Assembly (NCBI GenBank): GCA_009869945.1
Contig: WIXG01000015.1
Coordinates: forward strand, 310,001-374,000
Length of the DNA: 64,000 nucleotides
Reading direction: 5' to 3'
From: Mesaphorura yosii
Taxonomy: Eukaryota; Arthropoda; Collembola; Poduromorpha; Tullbergiidae
The notes below the pieces were generated by a model. It ran no database searches, was not told the DNA's origin, and was given only the letters and a program-made list of their open reading frames with translations. Below, one piece after another: positions 31,701 to 43,884 of the stretch; the stretch's first letter is position 1; every line of letters starts with the position of its first letter. A program made the position numbers and the translations under genes.

Positions 31701-34700
31701 GTTTAAGATAGAGTGAATAATGCACGAATATGCGTAGGCGTTTTTTTGAGATTGGAAATCAATTGAACCAGTGAATCGGAAAACCGAAGTAGGACGACTT
31801 TGGCGGCGCAAAAATTGCCGAGATTAGGCGCCTCCGTTGTCAAGTACACTGGGGAATCAGGGCTCGAGATTTAAAAAAATTAAGGACAACTTAAAGAGGA
31901 TTGATTTCTTAAGTTTTGGAGCACAACGCATCTTCACATTGATAACCCCTTTTTGCCATGAGCTACTAAAGCAAAACCGACCGAAAAGTAAAAGAAGTGA
32001 CTTTCAAAAGTGAGGCTGTCTCTATGATCCCCGAAAAGTCCTGGTTTGAACGAAGTCCCTGTCGATCGGCATTCTTGGACATACCTTACGAAAAATTTCA
32101 ACGTCCGGGGGGAAAAGTTTCTGGAAATGGTGGCAAAAAATTTTTCAGACGAAAAAAAAGTTGTCATTTTGCCTCAATTAATTCCCACTCTCACGGGATA
32201 TATTTCTAAAATGGTCGGAAAACATTTCTTGTTTAAAAAAAATAAAATTCCTCCCTTTGACACCCCACATTTGTGAACTCGCTTCCTTCCCCCTTCACCT
32301 TTCAGGCTACGCCCTTATTATTATTAAATTATTTTACCTGAAATGAGCGTTCTGAAGGCATATTCCGGCGAAAAGAGGACTTTGACTGCAGAGAAATAGT
32401 TGTTTCAAGTCAACTGTTTCCAGAGAAATGTTTCCGGTAAATTGTTTCCAGACAATTGTTCCTGGTACATTGTTTTCAGTTCTTCCCGGTAAATTGTGTC
32501 CAGACAATTGTTCCCAGGGAAATGCTCCCTCATAATTGTTCCACGAAAACCGATCGAGTGCAAGAATCACGCACCTGATTTTGTCGGTTCGTTTGACAGA
32601 ACAAAACATTTTCTTTCAACAGGTTCAAAGCTGGACTGATCTACACGTACATTGGTGAAGTCTGTGTGTCGATGAATCCGTACAGAACCATGAATATTTA
32701 TGATGAAACTTACGTAAAGAAGTACAAAGGTGATTAGTAAATTAAAATCAAACGATAACTATCCCGGCACCGTGATTTGTAGATGGAACAAAAATGGCAA
32801 TGACAATTTCCAATCTGCAGGTCGCGAGATGTTCGAAAATCCTCCGCACGTTTTTGCCATAGCGGATGCAGCTTATGAAAAAATGCGCAGGGGCGGAAAG
32901 GACACCTGCATCATGATAAGTGGTAAGTGTGAACCTGTCAGCGACGGTGCCAGGCCCAAAGTCATTAAGCACTCTCTGAACCTGCGTTTGGACTTGTTTT
33001 AGGGGAATCGGGGTCCGGAAAGACTGAGGCATCGAAGATCATCATGCGATACATTGCCGCCGTGACCAACCCAAGTGGACGCGAAGAGATTAAACGAGTG
33101 AAAGACGTTCTCATCGAGTCAACGTGCATTCTCGAAGCGTTTGGCAATGCCAGGACAAGCCGAAACGACAATAGTTCCAGGTTCGGGAAATACATGGATA
33201 TTCAATTCGATTGGAAGGGTGACCCGATTGGTGGACACATTGAGAATTACCTGCTGGAGAAATCGAGAGTCGTAGTGCAGCAGAAGAATGAACGCAACTT
33301 CCACGCATTTTACCAAGTTAGTTTCCCAGCTGCCTCGCTGCAGTAGGTCATCTTAGAACTTGATGCCATAATCCATTTGTTTTTGCAGCTGTTAACTGGC
33401 GGTGGAGACGAACACTTGAGAACGCGTGACTTGGGCAAATCGCCCGACGCCTACCACTACACGAGACAAGGCAACGTTACTCGAGTTGATGGAATCAACG
33501 ACAAGAATGACTTCAAATCTGTGAATTCAGCCATGAGAATTTTGGGGTTCAATGACAACGAAAGGAAGACTACTTGGGACATTGTCGGCGCCATACTGCA
33601 CTTGGGTAACATTACGCTGCAAGCAGATGGAGAAGGAACGAAGGTTTCCTCATCGAGTAAATCCTCCGTCGAGTCTGTTGCGAAGTTGCTTCAGGTGAAG
33701 TCCTCAGAGCTGTCCAAAGTCCTTTGTGAACGTGCCATTGCTGCAGGAGGCCAAGTGGTGAAGAAAACACTCAACGCTGATCAAGCCCAGTACGCTCGTG
33801 ACGCACTTGCAAAAGCTGTGTATGTCTCATCGAAACAATCTAAATCGAAAAGCTGCATCGAATTTGAGTCCCAATATACCTTTATCAGGAAATGGCCAAT
33901 CAGAAAGTAGGATTCAACAATTGGTTAATTGTTATGAATTGTTATTGTTTCAGTTTGAAACATCTTGAATTTAACAGAAGAGAAAGAGTACAGAGTTATA
34001 AACAAACACTTACTACTATATACTAGTCTATTAAGATTGTTTTAGTTTATCCACCGTATCCGTTCAAACTGCCCTTCCCAGTCCCATGTAGTCGTAGGAA
34101 CCAGTTGCACGCTTGAACTGATCTTCAATGGCTCTTGGGCTTTCACTATTGGAAAGTTTATCCAGAATCGTGATTTTTAAATTTCTTGTCACAGATTTGT
34201 CCTCGAACATTTCCCCATAAGGGTCCATTAGGACTTCAATTCGATGCTTCGCCACATCCTTCAAATGTATGAAATATATGTATGTATGTGTAGGTATGAG
34301 AGGCTGTTTAATTGGATTATTAAGCGAATTAATGAAGCCATTCAGTCTCGAGTGACTGGTTACAAAGGGACTGTGATTGGAGTCTTAGACATCTACGGAT
34401 TCGAAATTTTGGACACAAACAGTTTCGGTAAGTCAGTTTCGGCGTTGAGTGACACTCCTCGGCAGTGTCAGACTCTGCCCGACTTATGAGAATACGGTTG
34501 AATACGATACGTCTGCTTTCAGAACAATTTTGCATCAATTACTGCAATGAGAAGCTGCAACAATTGTTCATCGAACTGGTACTGAAGCAAGAACAAGAGG
34601 AGTACAAGCGTGAGGGGATTCAGTGGACGCACATTGATTACTTCAACAATCAAATCATTTGCGATTTGGTCGAGCTACCACACAAAGGAATTATTGCCAT

Positions 34701-37502
34701 TATGGACGAGGCGTGCTTGTCAGTTGGCAACATCACTGACCAAACGGTCCTCCAAGCCATGGATAAAAACTTGAAGGGCCATCATCATTACACTAGTCGC
34801 CAGTTGGCACCCGCCGATAAGATGCTAACCCACATGCAGGATTTCCGGATCATGTAAGTAAATTTAAAGCGAACGTACACGAATAAACTCAAGCCCTCCT
34901 GGCTGGTGCCACTAAGTATAAAATACAGTTCAACAATAGTCCGATAGGAAAAATGTTAGGTTAATTTCTGCTTCTTTAGTCACTACGCCGGTGAAGTAAC
35001 CTACAACATAGACTCATTCCTGGATAAAAACAAAGACACACTGTTCCAAGACTTGAAACGAATCCTGCATTCATCGAGCAATCAAATTTTGTCTGACATG
35101 TGGCCTGATGGTGGACAGAGCATTAACGTGACGACAAAGCGCCCACTGACAGCAGGAACCATCTTCAAGAATTCCATGGTTGCACTCGTGAAAACGTTGG
35201 AAAGCAAAGAGCCATACTACATTCGTTGTATTAAGCCGAATGACATCAAGTCGCCAACTCTGTTCGACAAGGAGCGGATTGAACATCAAGTGGCTTACCT
35301 CGGGCTGCTGGAGAATGTCAGGGTCAGGCGCGCTGGTTTCGCTCACCGAACACCGTACGAGCGATTTGTGAAGAGATACAAAATGCTGTCGAGGAGAACT
35401 TGGCCAAACCCACGAAGCAATGACATGAAGGAGGCCACAGCAGCAATTGTGCATGAGCAGGGAATTGGAAATGATGTAGTTTATGGGAAAACCAAAATAT
35501 TCATGAGGACTCCACAGTCTTTGTTCCGATTAGAAAAGGTAAGCATTCATTGTCTATTTTAATGCTTTATTTGATGCGATATTCATATCAGATGTCATGT
35601 CTCTATGCTGACAGAGTCGAGCAAGTACGATTCCTGGCATCGTGACATTCCTCCAAAAGATGTGGAGGGGTTACCTGGCAAGAGAATACTACAAGAAAAT
35701 GTTGGCGGCACACAGAATTATGGGCGCTTACAGGAAATATAAACTTCGAGCGTACGTGGAGCAAATTCAAGTCGTGCTTGGATTTCCAACTGCGAAATCA
35801 ACTGGTTACAACAACAGAAACAATCGTACATCAAGCTCACCTGGCAGATTGGGTGGTGGAGGAAGGCCAAACAGAGTGCCAGTTCCTGTGCCAAGTTGTG
35901 GTCTGAACGTGAAGTGGCCGCGCGCTCCTGGTAAGGAATTTAGAGCCATCTAAAGTGGACAGCGACCTGGTAGCATTAATGAAAGTCGTCTCATATCTCT
36001 GTGTTCTTATTGTTTAGGACCTTTGCGATCTCAAGTGCGACTGATTCAAGCGGCGTATGGCAGATGGTGGGCGCTCCAGATTCTTCTTAAAGGTAAGAGT
36101 TCCAATTAATTTATTGCGAATATTAACTTTATGTCACCAATGATGAACAAGAACGGCGAGCCGGAATTTGAGTTTAAAACGTGAGAAATGGTAAATGGTA
36201 AAACAAGTTAACAACTAAAACTGACTACTCGTCGTCGCTAGATTCTGCACTCGAGTAGTTTATTCAAATTAAAACACCTTCAACTTCTTCCACAAATTCA
36301 TGAGCAAGGTCAATAAACTTGTATTTCTATTTGCCAGTCCCAGAGCAAGATTGGCAACAACTTCGTTTGAAAGTTTTCTGCTACACGGAAGTTATAAAGG
36401 GACGAAGACCCAACTGGGGACTTAATCGTGACTGGAAAGGCGACTATTTACTGACGGAAGGGTTGAACCAAGCCAGAGATTACACTCAGAGCCTTCAGAA
36501 AATTCAGCAGAAGGATAAATTCGCCAATGTACTGTTTTCATCAAGAATACTAAAGGCGACGCCAGGTTCCGCAGGAAAATACGCGGAACGATCGATTGTA
36601 GTGACGGATACTTCAATTTATAAATTGGATGGACCAAAGGGCGCATTCAAGAGTATGAAAGCAGGAATCCCACTCAGCGAAGTGCGAGGGATCACTATCA
36701 CGCCAGGAAATGATCAGCTGGTGGTCATTCATATGAACACGGACAGAGACATGGTTGTGGCGCTTCATTGCGGGTCAATTCAAGGAGTGAGCAGGTAAGC
36801 AATAAGCAAAGCTCATTTCTCATGAAAAGCATCTAAATTCTAAATCACATCTTCTAATTTGACAGTTGGGTTGTATCAACTCCAAATGGCGGCCCACCTC
36901 CTGATTTAACTGGTGAATTTGTAACCGCAATAACAACACAATGCATGAAGTAAGTGTGCCTAGCTCTGGAGATTTCGCCCCACTAAATTGCAGCCTGGAT
37001 TATGTTTCATGATTGATTGCTGTCTGATTTCAGATTCAATCGCTCCGTCCTCCCAGTCACCGTAAATCCAAACGTAGAATGCAAACTGGGCAAGAAGTCC
37101 ACGTCCATCCGTGTCACTTATTCCGAGAATGACGCAACATTACCAAGTTTTGCCAAGGATGGAAATAACAGATTGATTCTTAGCTGGCCGGGATCAGCGA
37201 CATCAGCGTCACCAACAAGGCAGAATGCGAACGCGTACAATGGTTACAATCCGAATGCCAATTCGCCCAGTCGAGGAACAAGCGTAAACGGCTACAATGA
37301 CGCTTATACCAACGGAAATGGAAACGGATATTCATCGAATGGAAACGGTTACAACAATGGCAATGGTACCAGTAGTCAATTTGGGCATTTACCGTCGAGC
37401 ACGAAAAAGGTGGCACCCGGCGCGCCACCACCGCCAGTTCCATCAAGAGTACAGTCAATTGGCGCAAGAGTGAACGGGAACACGAATGGGTACCACAATT
37501 AA
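25787..37502 (+). CDS. Myo31DF: Unconventional myosin ID (class I myosin) with extended tail
   Basis: Actin-based motor that tethers membrane to cortical actin; the fly orthologue sets left-right asymmetry. Thirteen exons (25787-25875, 32623-32729, 32821-32922, 33003-33316, 33389-33819, 34294-34427, 34523-34853, 34980-35538, 35615-35930, 36018-36092, 36338-36794, 36866-36949, 37034-37502) join in phase to 1,155 residues. Motor: P-loop [12 protein letters not shown] near 100, switch [11 protein letters not shown], switch [11 protein letters not shown], a Thr/Ser at the TEDS site (HHHYTSR), KPND actin region. The IQ neck starts near 697 ([14 protein letters not shown]), then a Gly/Asn/Pro-rich linker, then the TH1 lipid-binding tail. 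[18 protein letters not shown] and [14 protein letters not shown] point to the ID class. MYO1D normally ends at about 1,006; here roughly 100 residues of Asn/Gly/Tyr-rich sequence ending APPPPVPSR follow TH1. Intron 1 is 6.7 kb. Confidence 0.96.
30552..30574. repeat. CG-rich ACGCGTACGC motif, copy 4
   Basis: ACGTACGCGTACGTGCGTAC patch in myosin intron 1, almost entirely alternating purine and pyrimidine. Confidence 0.5.
32400..32545. repeat. Degenerate tandem repeat, period about 28 bp
   Basis: About four to five imperfect copies of a unit close to TGTTTCCAGACAATTGTTCC followed by GGTAAAT, with lengths varying from 24 to 28 bp and more in the last copy. The block ends about 80 bp before the acceptor of myosin exon 2. 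The minus strand is open across it (32334-32609), which follows from the repeat rather than from a gene. Confidence 0.65.
34064..34264 (-). other. Antisense open frame inside a myosin intron
   Basis: This 66-codon frame lies opposite to the myosin in the 474-bp intron between exons 5 and 6. Its ATG lies just after a possible splice acceptor (a T-rich tract ending GAAG). The product is hydrophilic ([20 protein letters not shown] at the start) and ends [18 protein letters not shown]. The KR pair followed by a peptide with GLG-R resembles cleavage and amidation signals of peptide precursors. I recognise no family and there is no signal peptide, so a lone terminal exon, a relic or chance are all possible. 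Confidence 0.2.
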
Positions 37503-37778
37503 GTCGAAAGCACTGAATTCATGTTGTAGTTTAGGTACTGATTAAGTGCGCTTCCTAGTTGTTAATTTTGTGCCATTCTTCTACACTTAGGATAATTCAC
37601 TTCTTACACTGTTCCATATTATTATAATTTTATTTTGCCATTTGTCGCGTCTTGATTTTATAAAGCTTCTTCAACCTTTCTTTAATCTTAATCAACTAAC
37701 GTTTCAGGTAGTCTAAGCATTTAAATGAAATTGGGTCTACTCTTCGGATAACCAGTATGATTATGATTTACCAAAGCC

Positions 37779-37784
37779 ATTAAA
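37779..37784 (+). other. Poly(A) signal (ATTAAA) for the myosin gene
   Basis: ATTAAA about 275 nt after the myosin stop. The convergent TMEM19 signal lies about 125 bp beyond, so the two 3' ends nearly meet. Confidence 0.4.
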
Positions 37785-37908
37785 TAATATTTAATTTTAA
37801 TTACCGGAATTTACCGCATGTAATAGAAATGATTCGTTGTGAATTTAAACTAAACGAAAAACCATAAGCTTTAATTATTGTAATTGTAGTATTAATGACA
37901 ATTAATGA

Positions 37909-37914
37909 TTTATT
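37909..37914 (-). other. Poly(A) signal for TMEM19
   Basis: AATAAA on the minus strand, about 290 nt past the TMEM19 stop. Confidence 0.4.
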
Positions 37915-38207
37915 AAACAAAACTGATGTTTGAAAGCTTAAAGCGGATTTAAAGCATTGAAGTTGCTCCTTATATGAATATTGGAAGCTGTTAATTTCTT
38001 TCATATCACATAAAAAGGTGAACAGATTTACTAGGCGCACTTTGTCTCATCCACCAATTTGTACGTTAACAAGATCCATTGGTCACTGCCTTGGAAAAAA
38101 GAGTAGCAGAAAATTGAGCGTAATTGTAATTACGAGATTAATTGGTCCAACTTCATAGACGGTTTGGATAATAATACTTGGAAACCATTCAGCGGTTATA
38201 GTTATAA

Positions 38208-39614
<1,407 letters not shown>

Positions 39615-40190
39615 CTTGGAAACCTCAAAGTTTCCCGTTAAAGCTGATCAAATGAAGCAACGTCGGTGTGAAGACACTTTCACAAAATTAAATCTAATGT
39701 TAACTCCACTATTAACTACGTCGTAGCTTGTGTAGTCCAAAGATCAACTTTATTTCTCTCAACTCAATTTCAATTCAAATGAGCTTTTTCCGCAACACGA
39801 GACCAAAAAGTCTCTGCTTTCCTCACGTGCCCGAGTTTTGCTTTCGCATGCCAAAATCTTTGTCCAATATCCTTTGATAAGATCCAAAGAGTAATTTCAC
39901 TGAAATGATCACCTATGGTGCCATTTTAACTCCCAGGTCGGAAAGGTTGGAGCGGGGGCTGGAGCACCTCTGGACGGAACAGCTCTTGACCATTTTATCT
40001 AGTTAGAACGTGGAATACGACAGCGATTGCGTTGTGTGTTGCGGGCTTAAGGCCATAAAGTAATTGAGGAAAACTGCGAATAAATATTTCTTCATTGCAT
40101 CATTAACCTTCTCGTGCGGGATCACAATTCAACTATTGTAATAAGGAGTCGGCAATCATGTTCAACATTAACTCAAGTATTATAGCTGTA
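39615..40190. other. TMEM19 upstream region, no gene seen
   Basis: About 575 bp between the TMEM19 start codon and the fold-back element. It should contain the TMEM19 promoter and leader. No long frame or repeat is visible. Confidence 0.5.
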
Positions 40191-40484
40191 CTAGCTAAAT
40201 AGGCCGGTCACTGAGAGACCGGCGAGAATAAATTGTCAACAAGAGTCAGTACCACTCTCTTAGAAATTAAAATTCGCCAACTGCAACTTTTGGCTTAAAT
40301 AAAAGCACCCTAGATGCACGGAGGTTAGTTGCAAGTTTTTAAGTTTTCCACAATTTTACATCTCCGTGCATCTAGGGTGCTTTTAGTTAAGCCAAAAGCG
40401 AATTTTAATATCTAAGAGAGTGGTACTGAATCTTGTTGACAATTCGTCCTGCCCGGTCACTCAGTGACCGGCCTTTTTAGCTAG
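40191..40484. mobile_element. Fold-back MITE-like element, 294 bp
   Basis: Two long inverted arms, 40191-40323 and 40362-40484, are nearly complementary over 120-130 bp with a few substitutions and an insertion of about 11 bp in the left arm; the loop is 38 bp. Both ends read CTAGCTAAA-A/T-AGGCCGGTCACTGAG. If the outer CTAG is a 4-bp target duplication, the element proper is 40195-40480. Each tip contains a smaller palindrome (CCGGTCACTGAGTGACCGG on the right). There is no coding capacity. It is a non-autonomous DNA element; the close arm match suggests it is fairly young. Confidence 0.85.
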
Positions 40485-40880
40485 TCCTCACTGAAGTCCG
40501 AAATTGGACTGAGGGAAAGCGAGGAACGGAGCAGTGCAAGTGGAATTGCAGTGAGAGAAAGCAGTCCCTCTTATGCGCAGTTGCACATACACACCACTGC
40601 ATTTCACTCTTAACCTCCTCAACGCCATAAAAAATTCCACAATAAAAGAAACAAATTAGCCGGGCTTGTTTTTTTTTACCTTTTTGGTGGTGGAGGAGCG
40701 GGTCGGGGCACCACTTAATATAGCACGATAACACCGCCTGACCATGGCGGACATGCTTGTGAAAACCGTTTTTTAAAATATTAAGTAGTTTCGGAGGAGT
40801 AGTGTCACAAGCAAGCTAGCAAGAATAACTTCAAGAGCATTATAAGAGGTCTGGATGAATGGATTGTGAATAATCGTGGT

Positions 40881-40886
40881 TTTATT
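40881..40886 (-). other. Poly(A) signal for the LDLa gene
   Basis: AATAAA on the minus strand, 167 nt past the LDLa gene's stop codon. Confidence 0.5.
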
Positions 40887-41052
40887 CTAGCAATTGTGTC
40901 AAATTACTTCACTGCCATCAAATAAATTCTTTTCGGGTTCCATAAGAGAGCTGCTTATTGAAAAGATAAATTGTCCCGACTGCATTAGTATATTGAAGCC
41001 CAATGAGAACAGCAACAATGCATGCATACAACACGACTGGAATCCGTCTTAA

Positions 41053-41556
41053 TTAGCTGTTGATGTAATCACAGAAGTCCGACGCTTCTTCGGTTGCGCC
41101 GGGACAGTGAATAATCCCGTCACAAACCAGCGTGATGTTTATGCATCCACCGAATTTACACTTGAATTCACCTTGCCCACAGTCCATCTTTTCGTTTCTA
41201 ATTCCAGAGCGCGTGCTGCGCTTCGTCTGTTTGCAGATTAGTTCATCTTCATTGTCTGGACAGTCCTTCACTCGGTTGCAAACTTTTGAAGGGTGAAGAC
41301 AAAAGCCGCCACCGATATCACACCGAAACTCCTTGCACAGACATGGAGACTCTATTTTCGTGTAATTTGATACGCCGTCTGCCCCAACAACTATTCAGAA
41401 AAACCAGACAGTAAAAAATGAGGTCTGGAACTCGAAGGACTCTCACAAATGGCAAAAGTATACTTGTGCAAGTACAGAAGTCAAGCAGAGTCCGTGTTGG
41501 CGTACTTTGGAAGAAGACTTACGAGTTCCAAATACAAGCAGGAGAAGCGCAGACAT
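41053..41556 (-). CDS. Small secreted protein with two LDL-receptor class A repeats
   Basis: Two exons (41523-41556 and 41053-41390) join in phase 1 to a 123-residue protein. It begins with a clear signal peptide (MSALLLLVFGTLVGADG). Repeat 1 runs CKEFRC...GGGFCLHPSKVC...DCPDNEDELIC with the acidic calcium cage intact. Repeat 2 runs CGQGEFKCKFGGC...VCDGIIHCPG...EEASDFC and has His where the cage usually has Asp, so it may bind calcium weakly. Potential N-glycosylation sites are NYT and NIT. Between the repeats lies a basic linker (KQTKRSTRSGIRNEK). It has no transmembrane segment, EGF module or serpin/protease domain, unlike most LDLa proteins. Possible roles include a soluble ligand or lipoprotein binder; further upstream exons cannot be excluded. 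Confidence 0.85.
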
Positions 41557-43860
41557 CGTGTGGGTATTAACAGCGTGAACTGATTTGAGATGCTGATTTT
41601 CCGTCTTCTGCAGAGACACTTCAGCTTCAGCCTTGACTTCTGGACTCCAATTCAGGCGCACAACTAACCTTCGTGCCCAACGGTGACTTGATTTGTTTCA
41701 CAAACTTTGTTGGAACTTCAAAAACTTCATTTTCTTTATTAGTCTCGTGCAGTTTGTTGGAGACTGGTGTTTGAAGAGCAGCCATAATCATACTACATCC
41801 CACGCAGCTTCGTCTGCATTTGCACCGTTGTGCAACAAGATTGCACATTTTACATTCACTTTTTATGTACCTCGCAGTTTCCCGAGGCCAGAGAATTCTC
41901 AGCTAATTAAAGGTCCTCAGCACACAGTCCTTCAATTGCATTGTTCAGATTCGTTTAAGCCTATAACTTTTAGCATTCAATTATTGTGTATTTAGCATTC
42001 GAGAAGCCTGTCGATTCTTAATTCAGATCAAAACTTGCCGATTGCGGTTTTAATAAAATATAATGCCATATGCATAATGCATAATGCCAAAGCTACATAT
42101 GGATTAGAAGCGAAGCTCACAAAGATCCACTTTAATTAACCTACAAGATACTGTCTCTTCACAAAAAGTTCTCTAGCCTGAACGTGGTAATTATCCTCTT
42201 CTGGTGATTCCGCTTCCTATATGGTGCATTCTTCATGCGACAAGAGAAGTCCAGTTAGAAGGAAACATCCACGCTTGTGCTAAATCTGTCCTGAGATTGA
42301 TTCCACTTCCGAGAATGCTATTGTTAATGACTGGATTGCTGAGTTGTTGCCTCTCTCTTGTGAACTTGCTTTCTAATTCAAACCGTGAGATTATGAGGAG
42401 CTTTCACACCCACGGAATTATCCCCAGAAAAGTTTCCAGTTTCCAAGATTTTCCATTCCAACTTATACTCCTGAACAGCCCCACGTGGAAGCACTTCGAA
42501 TGAACCAAAAGTCTGAAGAGTGACTTCCAGCACATTAAATAACTGCGTAAAGCAGTGCAGTGAGAGGATTCCGGGTGCCGTCATCTCGTCATTTACCAAT
42601 TACAGCTGGACTCAGTTCTTGGAAACATTTATATTGTTAGCTCGTCTAATAATAGAAGTTTTAGATCAACTCGAGGGTTTTCTTCAAGTACTCTAGTTCC
42701 AACCGAACCTCCAGAAATAGTTCGTCTATTACATTAAACTTAAGTGAAAGGTTTCAAATTACATCAGACAATGACGATGATGAAATGTACTGTCAAAAGC
42801 GGAGAAGGTGAATTTGAAATTTGAATTCAGAGATTGCTCGAGGTTCAAAAATAGAAACTGAATCAATGCTCCATTGGCTGTGTGGATATTGGAAACCTCA
42901 AAGATGCTTGGAAAATGTGCCCACGCAGAAGGCATTCACAATCATCGTCGTGAGCGAATAGTAATGTAACACATATCCTACAATACGAATACGACGAGGA
43001 CAATGCAAATCACAGCCAGCAAAGCAGCAGCATCAACATCTTGTCCGGGGCTCTATAAATACATTTAATAATGTAGCCTAAAAATAAAAGCCTCCATCTG
43101 CGCTTCAGATTCCCATAATCTATCTCCTTCAAACGCGAGGTGATGCGTACTGCTGGTGCTTCCACGCTCACTTTGCGACGCGATTCGCCATCCTCTCGTT
43201 CTCACTGTGCAGCGCAGAGTGGAGAAAAGTTTGCTGAGAGTTGACCTCATTTTCTTTCCATATAAAGCAGTATTATTCTCCCGTGACTCCATCCACAGTT
43301 CTGGCTTCCATGTTCGTGCTCCAAGCTCGTTGCTTGCTTGCTGGCGTTGCTGCTACGCTACAAGTGTTCCTTATTAAGCTATTTTTGGAATCCAACTGCG
43401 CACTATTTCAGAGGAACACTCGATAAACTATTTTTAAACACAGCGTGGCACGGCGGCACAGGCGCGAGTGCCTAGAGAAAGAAGAACTCTTTCACAACAC
43501 AAAGCCTGCCCTGGCCTGGAAATTGAGTACAAAAATGGCATACATAAACTTCTTTGCCATTAATTCGTACATTACACGAGCACGAACGCCGGCTAGGCTA
43601 AGATTCGTTGTTCGTAGAACCGTTCCTGGAGAAAGCCGAAAAGTTACGAAAGTAGAGCACGAGCACGAAAACATAATTTAATCTACAGATTTAGAGTTCG
43701 TGCGCTCGTAAGAGTCCGTTCGCTTGAAATGGGAGCCCTGCACGCGGCTCGCGGCGACGCTGCATGTAAGGCCGTTGGTTCGTACCTAAAATTAAAGGTG
43801 AACAGGTGAACTGAGGCAGTCGCCGTCCGGCGAGCTAAATGTATTTTCCATTAGACACCG

Positions 43861-43884
43861 GAGACGGGCCCGGAGACGGGCCCG
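43861..43884. repeat. Two tandem copies of a 12-bp GC-rich unit
   Basis: GAGACGGGCCCG is repeated twice exactly, followed by GAGA. The block is flanked by ATTTTCCAT on the left and ATGGAAAT on the right, a short inverted pair. Confidence 0.6.

Larger units (their letters stand above)
25876..32622 (+). other. Large first intron of the myosin gene
   Basis: Every other intron of this gene is under about 500 bp, so a 6,747-bp intron directly after the first coding exon stands out; first introns of this kind often carry enhancers. The longest frame inside (28109-28549 plus, 146 codons) has no recognisable motif and a length expected by chance. A degenerate tandem repeat lies near the 3' end at 32400-32545, and a CG-rich motif at 30552-30574. 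Confidence 0.8.

Noticed and set aside
31934-32276. Opposed 70-77-codon frames suggesting a transposon relic
   Set aside because: Composition is odd (A and T runs) but no transposase, reverse transcriptase or repeat ends could be seen.
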